DNA of 31,571 bases from JAZDIU01 sp043804635 (GTDB lineage Bacteria > Chloroflexota > Dehalococcoidia > Dehalococcoidales > UBA2162): NCBI GenBank assembly GCA_043804635.1, contig JAZDIU010000052.1:1-31571 (forward strand), written 5' to 3'. Each line of letters begins with the position of its first letter. Position 1 is the stretch's first letter. A program made the position numbers and the translations under genes. Shown here piece after piece: positions 23,521 to 28,917 of the stretch. Under the pieces are notes generated by a model, which did no database searches, was not told where the DNA came from, and worked only from the letters and a program-made list of their open reading frames with translations.

Positions 23521-25101
23521 TTACACCCGATAGATTTTAACTCTGGTATTAAGATGTGCGGACTGTCCACTTAGTCCGTCGTAATCTATCCCAATTATTT
23601 CGTTTGGATTCACCCCGATATCCTTTTGCCATTTGCCACCGGTCCAGTGTCCCTGTCCGGAGGCTATGGACACGATTTGCGGGTGGATTCCCTCGGTGAC
23701 TCTGGCTTTTGCTTCGATACGGCCAACCTGAGACTCTACCCAGACTAAGTCGCCATCTTTAATGCCAAGAGAATGGGCAGTCTCTCTATTTATTTCAGCA
23801 AAGTTCGTCCAACCGACTCCCTGCAGTATTAGATAATTCTCCTGTGCCCACGGATAATTCTGACCCCCGTTTTCTACATCCAGCAACGGCTGATACGTAG
23901 ACAAAATAAGCGGATAAGTATTCTTATCACCGATAAATTTCATATCTTCATAATGGGGGAGATTGGATAGTCGTCCATTTCTCATACCAGTTTTTTCCAG
24001 ATTTCCCGAATAGAATTCAAATTTCCCCGATGGGGTGTGGAAAATACTGTCGTATTTCCGGTACTGATAGGCCGAACCTACCCAGACTCCTTTACCACGA
24101 AATTCGTCCCAGGGTAATAACGTTTCCGTGCGGTATTTAGCGAAGCCTTCGGCACTATCACCGATTCCAGTAAAGGCACTGGTTACAGTTCCACCCAGCT
24201 CACGGGCTATTTCAAAAATAATATCTACAGTACTTTTAGCTTCAAATTGAGGTTTGACTGCCGGTTGTTTCAGTTTTACTTCAGCAAAACCGGAGCCGGG
24301 CGGACTGTGGTCGTAGCCCCATTCTTCCAGAAAGGTAGTCGCCGGCAGTATTATATCGGCATACTCCGCCATTTCACTGGTAAACGAAGCTATATGAACA
24401 TAGTAAGGTAACTTTTTCATTGCCCTGTCCCACCGTTCCGTATCCGGTGCCGACATATTGAAATTAGAACTAAAACCAATCGCCATTTCTGCAAGATAAG
24501 GCTCGTTATTCAGAATGGCATCCGCTACTTTGTTGACTGAAGCTCCAGCACCAGAAATTGAGGTGGCATTATCCAGTCCTAACTTAGGTTTGGTATTACC
24601 CTGTCTGGCAGTTTCATCTACTACCGGCTCAGGCATATTCTTGTATTCAGGAGTTTCCTGATAAATTATCCCGCCCGGAACATCTATGTTTCCAGTAAGG
24701 GCATTAAGACAAAAGATAGCATAGCTATTATAAGAACCATTGGGCCAGCCGCAGACTCCCCTGCCTGTCCAGGCAATCGCCGGCTTGGTTTGGGCAAATT
24801 CTCTGGCTATCTGCCGGATAGCCTGGGCTTCGATACCAGTGATAGCGGCGACTCTTTCCGGCCTATATTCGTTCGACACTAGGTCTTTATATTCTTGAAA
24901 GCCGGCTGTTCGTGTTTGAACAAAATCGTCATCGTAAAGGTTTTCGTTTATTATCACATTAGCGATTCCCATAGCCAGAGCGCCATCAGTGCCCGGATTA
25001 ATCGGTAGCCATTGGTCTGATTTGGCGGCGGTAACCGAATAGCGCGGGTCGATAACGACTACCTTTGCCCGATTTGGTCTTTCCCGGCGTATCTGCCCCA
25101 C
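23521..25101 (-). CDS. Molybdopterin oxidoreductase catalytic subunit, C-terminal part (frameshifted)
   Basis: 526 residues covering the rest of the MopB fold. RPNRAKVVVIDPRYSVTAAK and the nearby WLPINPGTDGALAMGIANVI are the standard Mo-bis-PGD region. ADIILPATTFLEEWG follows, and the C-terminal dinucleotide-binding domain starts around TYPLILSTYQP. The open frame begins with GTG inside the homologous region and lacks the Fe-S domain and signal, so it is not a separate gene. It continues the 25059-25829 frame after one lost base in the CCCC run at 25096-25099 (GGGG on the coding strand). Together they give about 763 residues, normal for Psr/Phs-type enzymes. Confidence 0.88.
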   Translation of the reverse strand: MGQIRRERPNRAKVVVIDPRYSVTAAKSDQWLPINPGTDGALAMGIANVIINENLYDDDFVQTRTAGFQEYKDLVSNEYRPERVAAITGIEAQAIRQIAREFAQTKPAIAWTGRGVCGWPNGSYNSYAIFCLNALTGNIDVPGGIIYQETPEYKNMPEPVVDETARQGNTKPKLGLDNATSISGAGASVNKVADAILNNEPYLAEMAIGFSSNFNMSAPDTERWDRAMKKLPYYVHIASFTSEMAEYADIILPATTFLEEWGYDHSPPGSGFAEVKLKQPAVKPQFEAKSTVDIIFEIARELGGTVTSAFTGIGDSAEGFAKYRTETLLPWDEFRGKGVWVGSAYQYRKYDSIFHTPSGKFEFYSGNLEKTGMRNGRLSNLPHYEDMKFIGDKNTYPLILSTYQPLLDVENGGQNYPWAQENYLILQGVGWTNFAEINRETAHSLGIKDGDLVWVESQVGRIEAKARVTEGIHPQIVSIASGQGHWTGGKWQKDIGVNPNEIIGIDYDGLSGQSAHLNTRVKIYRV

Positions 25102-25829
25102 ATCCTCAAGTTTCGGGCGAACGGTTTTTCCGATTCCAGGATGCCGGCTCCGAAGGCAAGTATATAGTTGGTTTGCCCCATATCATAAGCTATATGCTTG
25201 TAATTACCGTCAGCCAGCCACCGACCAACTATCTCAGCTTGCTTTTCCAAACTGTCACCAGAAATAAAATTAGGAGTCCCATAAGCTTGAGCAAAACGGT
25301 GCATCATATCCTGGGTACTTATCGTATTCAGTCCTTCGAAGAGCAACAGTCCGTTCGGTTGTCCTTTTTCTCTAAGCATTTTAAGGTGAGTGCTCACCTC
25401 ACTCACAGCTTGATTCCAGGAAATGGGAGTCCAGGCAGGGTCGATTCCTCTGCCCTTCTCCGTGTTGGTTCTTTTAAGCGGGGTTGTGACCCGGCTGGGG
25501 TCGTATAATACCTGCAGCCCGATATGTCCGCGCGGGCATATCTTCCCCTCGGATACCTTCGATAGCGAATTACCCTCTATTCTGACTGCCTTACCATTCA
25601 CCACTCTGACGTGGGTAGCACAGCGAGTGGCACAGTTGAGACACGAGGTTGGAACCCATTCCTCACTAAGCACGCCTTCGGTGACTTTAGCAGAAGAAAA
25701 AATGGGTAACTTCGGTAATTTTATAGAACGGTTGAGGAATAATACTAATCCGGAAAAAGCAGACGCCTTAAGGAAAGTCCTCCGGTTCATACCGGAGTGG
25801 TAATCCATTTTCTTTATAAAATAACTCAT
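25059..25829 (-). CDS. Molybdopterin oxidoreductase catalytic subunit, Tat-signal N-terminal part (frameshifted)
   Basis: 256 residues up to the frameshift. NRRTFLKASAFSGLVLFL (15-32) is a twin-arginine signal; ATG at residue 14 gives the most usual signal length, though the frame opens at residue 1. The N-terminal 4Fe-4S site is C63-x2-C66-x3-C70-x27-C98, ending in KICPRG. WTPISWNQAV and ILAFGAGILESEKPF belong to the Mo-cofactor domain. By eye, the residue at the Mo/W ligand position (Cys, Sec or Ser in relatives) is Glu195 in ISGDSLEKQ. The family is Psr/Phs/formate dehydrogenase-like; substrate unknown. The last 18 or so residues after MWG are out-of-frame reading. Confidence 0.88.
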   Translation of the reverse strand: MSYFIKKMDYHSGMNRRTFLKASAFSGLVLFLNRSIKLPKLPIFSSAKVTEGVLSEEWVPTSCLNCATRCATHVRVVNGKAVRIEGNSLSKVSEGKICPRGHIGLQVLYDPSRVTTPLKRTNTEKGRGIDPAWTPISWNQAVSEVSTHLKMLREKGQPNGLLLFEGLNTISTQDMMHRFAQAYGTPNFISGDSLEKQAEIVGRWLADGNYKHIAYDMGQTNYILAFGAGILESEKPFARNLRMWGRYAGKDQIGQR

Positions 25830-25957
25830 AAAAAGGTCATTAAAAAAGGTGGCTTACTCAGGGAATATATCCTTCGTTTACCACCCCTCGACTTCTGTTA
25901 TTTACTATTTCCAATTTCCAGAAATCTAAAACGGCCCTCGAAAATATCAGCCGTGCT

Positions 25958-26164
25958 CTAGCCTTTCTTCTCAGTATTTTCCGAAGTAGTAGTCTTACTC
26001 TTAGATTTGTCTTCTACATCATCCTCGCCGCTCTGGCCTTTGCGAAAAGCTCGTATTCCCTTACCAATAGCTCCACCCACCTGCGGCAGCCTTCCTACGC
26101 CGAAGATGATTAAGACAATTACTAAAACAATAACAAGTTCCTGCCATCCGAGACTACGAAACAT
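25958..26164 (-). CDS. tatA: Sec-independent translocase subunit TatA
   Basis: 68 residues: one N-terminal membrane helix (about 8-23, with QELVIVLVIVLIIFGVG), the hinge RLPQVGGAIGKGIRAFRKG with its amphipathic helix, and a charged, disordered tail. This is a complete TatA/E-type subunit. It lies 128 bases upstream of the Tat-signal molybdoenzyme on the same strand, so it likely serves that exported complex. tatC is not visible. A good promoter (TTGACT-N17-TAGTAT) lies about 80 bases in front of the ATG. Confidence 0.92.
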   Translation of the reverse strand: MFRSLGWQELVIVLVIVLIIFGVGRLPQVGGAIGKGIRAFRKGQSGEDDVEDKSKSKTTTSENTEKKG

Positions 26165-26211
26165 GTTTCTTAATAACCCCCTTGTCAGAACACCTATTGC
26201 CGATATATTCC

Positions 26212-26224
26212 GACACAGCGTGTC
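26212..26224. promoter_or_regulatory. Small palindrome in the tatA leader
   Basis: GACAC-AGC-GTGTC, an inverted repeat with 5-bp arms, sits between the tatA promoter and its start codon. It could be an operator or a weak leader hairpin; nothing else supports it. Confidence 0.25.
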
Positions 26225-26241
26225 ACCGCTCTATCGTTTAT

Positions 26242-26270
26242 ATACTACTCTCTTTGAACAACCTAGTCAA
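26242..26270 (-). promoter_or_regulatory. tatA/molybdoenzyme promoter
   Basis: Minus strand: TTGACT (26270-26265), 17-base spacer, TAGTAT (26247-26242). It is back to back with the xerC/D-type gene promoter, the two -35 boxes being about 22 bases apart. Confidence 0.55.
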
Positions 26271-26292
26271 GAAAAATTGAGCTGCTACCCTT

Positions 26293-26321
26293 TTGCCTCG
26301 TTTTGAAGATTATGTTAAAAT
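26293..26321 (+). promoter_or_regulatory. Promoter of the tyrosine recombinase gene
   Basis: TTGCCT (26293-26298), 17-base spacer, TAAAAT (26316-26321). It lies over the first codons of the longest open frame, so the true start must be further downstream, at GTG 26350. Confidence 0.5.
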
Positions 26322-26349
26322 AGGTAACCCGATAACGAGGAGGCACGTT

Positions 26350-27252
26350 GTGAAAGAGAATATCAACAGCTTTTTAACCTATCTTACAGTGGAGAAAGGC
26401 TTTCCTAATAATACGATACTTGCTTACCAGAACGACCTCTCCGACCTCGCTGAATTTATAGATAAGGGTAAAACCAAGGCAATATCTTCTCGCTGGTGGG
26501 ATAATTTCAATCGTCAAGATATGTTGCGTTATCTCTTAAATCTTAAAGAAAGGGCACTTGCCCCCACTACTGTAGCTCGTAGAGTAGCTGCTGCTAGGTC
26601 GTTCTTCAAGTTTATGGTAGCAGAAGGCAAACTTAAGAATAATCCCATTCCAAAGGACATTAAAGCACCGGTGCGAAGGTCTTTGCCCAAAGCGATTTCG
26701 GTCAGTCAGGTTCGCCGTTTGTTGGAACAGCCTAAGACTAGTACCGCTGAAGGGAGAAGGGACCGAGCGATGCTAGAATTGTTATATGCCAGTGGTATGA
26801 GAGTAAGCGAACTTGTCTCTCTTAACCTGGACGATGTCATAAATGATGGCTACATACGCTGCTTCGGTAAAGGCCACAAAGAGCGAATTATTCCCATTCA
26901 TCAGCGCGCTGTCTTAGCTGTGGAAGATTATATCAAAGCAGCTCGTCCTGAGTTAGTCGATAATAATGAGGAAAAGGCTTTGTTCTTGAACCGAAGAGGC
27001 ACAAGGCTAACCAGGCAGGGTTTCTGGCAGATATTAAAAGGCTATGCCAAATCGGCTGACCTTGGTGTAGAAATTACCCCGCATACTTTACGACATAGTT
27101 TCGCCACTCACATGTTGACTGGTGGGGCTGATTTAAGGGCTCTCCAGGAGTTGCTGGGGCACGTTAACATTTCCACTACTCAGATTTATACTCGCCTCAC
27201 TAGCGAACATGTTAAGCGGACCTACGATAAGTCCCATCCCAGGGCTAAATAG
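26350..27252 (+). CDS. Tyrosine recombinase, XerC/XerD type
   Basis: About 300 residues, the normal Xer length. The N-terminal SAM-like core-binding domain (about 1-90, NSFLTYLTVEKGFPNNTILA, AYQNDLSDLAEF) is followed by the catalytic domain with the full active site: Arg in YASGMRVSELVSL, Lys in GKGHKERIIP, HTLRHSFATHML (His-x-x-Arg), GHVNISTTQIYTRL (His and nucleophile Tyr). It probably resolves chromosome dimers at dif; whether it is XerC, XerD or a lone XerH/XerA-like enzyme cannot be told. The start is GTG 26350, six bases after GAGGAGG; the longer TTG reading at 26293 overlaps the promoter. Confidence 0.92.
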   Translation: MKENINSFLTYLTVEKGFPNNTILAYQNDLSDLAEFIDKGKTKAISSRWWDNFNRQDMLRYLLNLKERALAPTTVARRVAAARSFFKFMVAEGKLKNNPIPKDIKAPVRRSLPKAISVSQVRRLLEQPKTSTAEGRRDRAMLELLYASGMRVSELVSLNLDDVINDGYIRCFGKGHKERIIPIHQRAVLAVEDYIKAARPELVDNNEEKALFLNRRGTRLTRQGFWQILKGYAKSADLGVEITPHTLRHSFATHMLTGGADLRALQELLGHVNISTTQIYTRLTSEHVKRTYDKSHPRAK

Positions 27253-27272
27253 AGCGATAAAGGAGTTTATGA

Positions 27273-27512
27273 ATGCCAGCTAAATCACATAGGAAGGCGA
27301 AAAGAAAAGAAAAACAGCAGCTGCAAGCTAGAACCGCTCGCCAGGATGTTACCCAGAGTAATCAGACTGTTTCTACTATTGCCTCGTCAACTGTATCGCA
27401 GTCACAGGCGGCTAGTGTTACCCATAACTATATAGGTACTGAGCTAAGGTCAATTATTATCCTTAGCGCAATAATGTTGATTATTATTGTTGTTTTGGCT
27501 TTAGCTTTATAA
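27273..27512 (+). CDS. Small basic protein with C-terminal membrane helix
   Basis: 79 residues. A strongly basic first 25 residues (KSHRKAKRKEKQQ) lead to a Ser/Thr/Gln-rich middle and a single C-terminal helix (about 59-79, IIILSAIMLIIIVVLALAL), so it would be tail-anchored with its basic part inside the cell. I do not recognise the family. AAGGAG lies seven bases before the ATG, and it follows the recombinase by 20 bases, probably on the same mRNA. Function unknown. Confidence 0.65.
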   Translation: MPAKSHRKAKRKEKQQLQARTARQDVTQSNQTVSTIASSTVSQSQAASVTHNYIGTELRSIIILSAIMLIIIVVLALAL

Positions 27513-27592
27513 TTGGCTCGATGTTGGTATCTACTTCAGATAAGTATACACAATTGTAATCTAGAGTGGTGCGGGGAACTCAAGACTCCGCT

Positions 27593-27607
27593 CCGTATCT
27601 GATACGG
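27593..27607. repeat. Third copy of the CCGTA-TGATACGG palindrome
   Basis: CCGTATCTGATACGG, with 7-bp arms CCGTATC/GATACGG, in the gap before the nitroreductase gene. It differs by two central bases from the copies at 1243-1257 and 11504-11518. Confidence 0.5.
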
Positions 27608-27657
27608 GACGACTCCAACGTTTTCACAAAGCTTTTACAAGATAGAAAGGAGCAATT

Positions 27658-28134
27658 ATGGAAGTCCTGGAAGCAATTAAGGCAAGAAGAAGTATTCGAC
27701 GCTATAAGGCTGACCCTGTAGATGATAAAACGATTGAGCTTGTATTAGAAGCCGCCCGTTTGGCGCCTTCGTGGGGTAATACCCAGTGCTGCCGGTTCAT
27801 CATAGTCCGGGACCATAACGTAAAATCTCAACTGGCTGATACCCTTCTTCAAGTGGAAGGACGTGAAGCTCCGGCTCCTAATCCAGCTATTGATGCTATT
27901 AGAAATGCTCCGGTGGTAATTGTCGCCTGTGCCGAGCTGAAAAGGGCGGGTTTTTACTTTGGGAAGCCTGCCACTGATAAGGGTGAGCATTGGTTTATGT
28001 TTGATGTCGCTCTGGCGATGCAAAACCTGGTTCTGGCAGCTCATTCCCTTGGATTAGGCACGGTAATGGTTGGAGCGGCGGATGCCGGGAAGATAGGCGG
28101 CATTCTCAATGTCCCTGCTGGTTTTGTGCAGTAG
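27658..28134 (+). CDS. Nitroreductase family protein, cut short by a frameshift
   Basis: FMN-dependent nitroreductase-like enzyme. EVLEAIKARRSIRRYKADPV at the N-terminus is the FMN phosphate-binding segment (RRSIR). ARLAPSWGNTQCCRFIIV, DVALAMQNLVLAAHSLGLGT and VGAADAGKI follow the family order. The frame stops at VPAGFVQ, where relatives go on with a 'VAMTPLGYPxE' tail. That tail is present in the next frame (28128-28231). Restoring one T in the TTTT run at 28122-28125 would give about 190 residues, a normal length. AAAGGAG precedes the ATG. The natural electron acceptor is unknown. Confidence 0.85.
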   Translation: MEVLEAIKARRSIRRYKADPVDDKTIELVLEAARLAPSWGNTQCCRFIIVRDHNVKSQLADTLLQVEGREAPAPNPAIDAIRNAPVVIVACAELKRAGFYFGKPATDKGEHWFMFDVALAMQNLVLAAHSLGLGTVMVGAADAGKIGGILNVPAGFVQ

Positions 28135-28231
28135 CGATGACACCGCTCGGTTTTCCCGACCAGGACCCAAAGCCCCGACCACGAAAAGAGCTTGCCGAAA
28201 TCGTTTATCAAGGCAAATTCGGAACTAAATG
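28126..28231 (+). pseudogene. Nitroreductase C-terminal tail in shifted frame
   Basis: The frame starting around 28128 reads AVAMTPLGFPDQDPKPRPRK, then ELAEIVYQGKFGTK and stops at 28231. This is the usual nitroreductase ending. Its TGA overlaps the ATG of the SpoIIM-like gene (ATGA), the normal coupled arrangement. This shows the intact gene ended here and not at 28134. Confidence 0.75.
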
Positions 28232-28780
28232 AATTTCAAACGCTGGCTTTTAGTTACTGTTTTTTTATTTGTTGCCGGTCTATTGTTAGGTTTTATTACG
28301 CCTCCTAATGCCACTATTGGTATCATATCGGAACAGGTTACTGCTCTAGGGAAGTTTGCCGAAATACTAGCGCCCCTCCCCAAGCCAGCCATTGCTATCT
28401 TTATCTTCCTCAAGAATGTTTCGGCGGTGTTATTGAGTATTGTCTTTAGTCCCGTTTTCTGCCTGCTACCCATATTCGTGCTTATTAGTAACGGCTGGGT
28501 TATCGGATTAATATCGGAGACGGTAATCGCAGAGAAGTCCGCTGTATATCTTCTAGCTGGTTTACTTCCTCATGGCATCTTCGAAATTCCGGCTTTGATT
28601 ATAGGAGAGGCAACAGCTTTGAGCTTTGGCACTGCCGTCCTTGTTGCCCTATTCAAAAGAAGGAAGAGCGGCATACTCAATAACATTAAGCAGAATTTAA
28701 AATATCTAGTTCTGTCCGTTCTCCTGTTCTTACCAGCTGCTATCATCGAGACATACATCACCCCTCTCCTTCTAGGGTAG
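28229..28780 (+). CDS. SpoIIM-like (DUF95) membrane protein
   Basis: 183 residues, about five helices. The signature LLPHGIFEIPALIIGEATAL, followed by a helix and a basic loop (FKRRKSG), is typical of the stage II sporulation protein M/DUF95 family. In Bacillus SpoIIM takes part in engulfment; in non-sporulating bacteria such proteins have unknown, probably transporter-linked or scaffold roles. No other sporulation gene is in the window. The ATG overlaps the stop of the repaired nitroreductase frame (ATGA), so the two formed a coupled pair. Confidence 0.85.
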   Translation: MNFKRWLLVTVFLFVAGLLLGFITPPNATIGIISEQVTALGKFAEILAPLPKPAIAIFIFLKNVSAVLLSIVFSPVFCLLPIFVLISNGWVIGLISETVIAEKSAVYLLAGLLPHGIFEIPALIIGEATALSFGTAVLVALFKRRKSGILNNIKQNLKYLVLSVLLFLPAAIIETYITPLLLG

Positions 28781-28852
28781 AGTTTTAGACAAATTGGATT
28801 TTTCGCCTTTCTCGGAATCTGTAACGCGTTTGCATGGATCTGGCTTCGATGC

Positions 28853-28882
28853 TTGCCGAATCAAGTCAACATTGATTATAAT
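28853..28882 (+). promoter_or_regulatory. Promoter of the EF-G2 gene
   Basis: TTGCCG (28853-28858), 18-base spacer, perfect TATAAT (28877-28882), about 36 bases before the start codon. Confidence 0.6.
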
Positions 28883-28917
28883 AGGTGAGGATTAAAGAAA
28901 AGGGAGCAAAAAATTAG

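Noticed and set aside
25090..25105. Programmed -1 frameshift in the molybdoenzyme gene
   Set aside because: TGG-GGC does not form a standard slippery heptamer, and such shifts are not known in this family.
26293..26349. N-terminal extension of the Xer recombinase from TTG 26293
   Set aside because: The -35 and -10 boxes lie inside it, and GTG 26350 has a perfect GAGGAGG and gives the usual family length.
27513..27657. CRISPR-like or attachment-site structure next to the Xer recombinase
   Set aside because: The gap holds a single palindrome belonging to a dispersed repeat, with no regularly spaced copies and no recognisable dif-like 28-mer.
28781..28917. Possible tRNA or riboswitch before the EF-G2 gene
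   Set aside because: No cloverleaf, T-loop or known aptamer core could be made out; only the promoter is supported.
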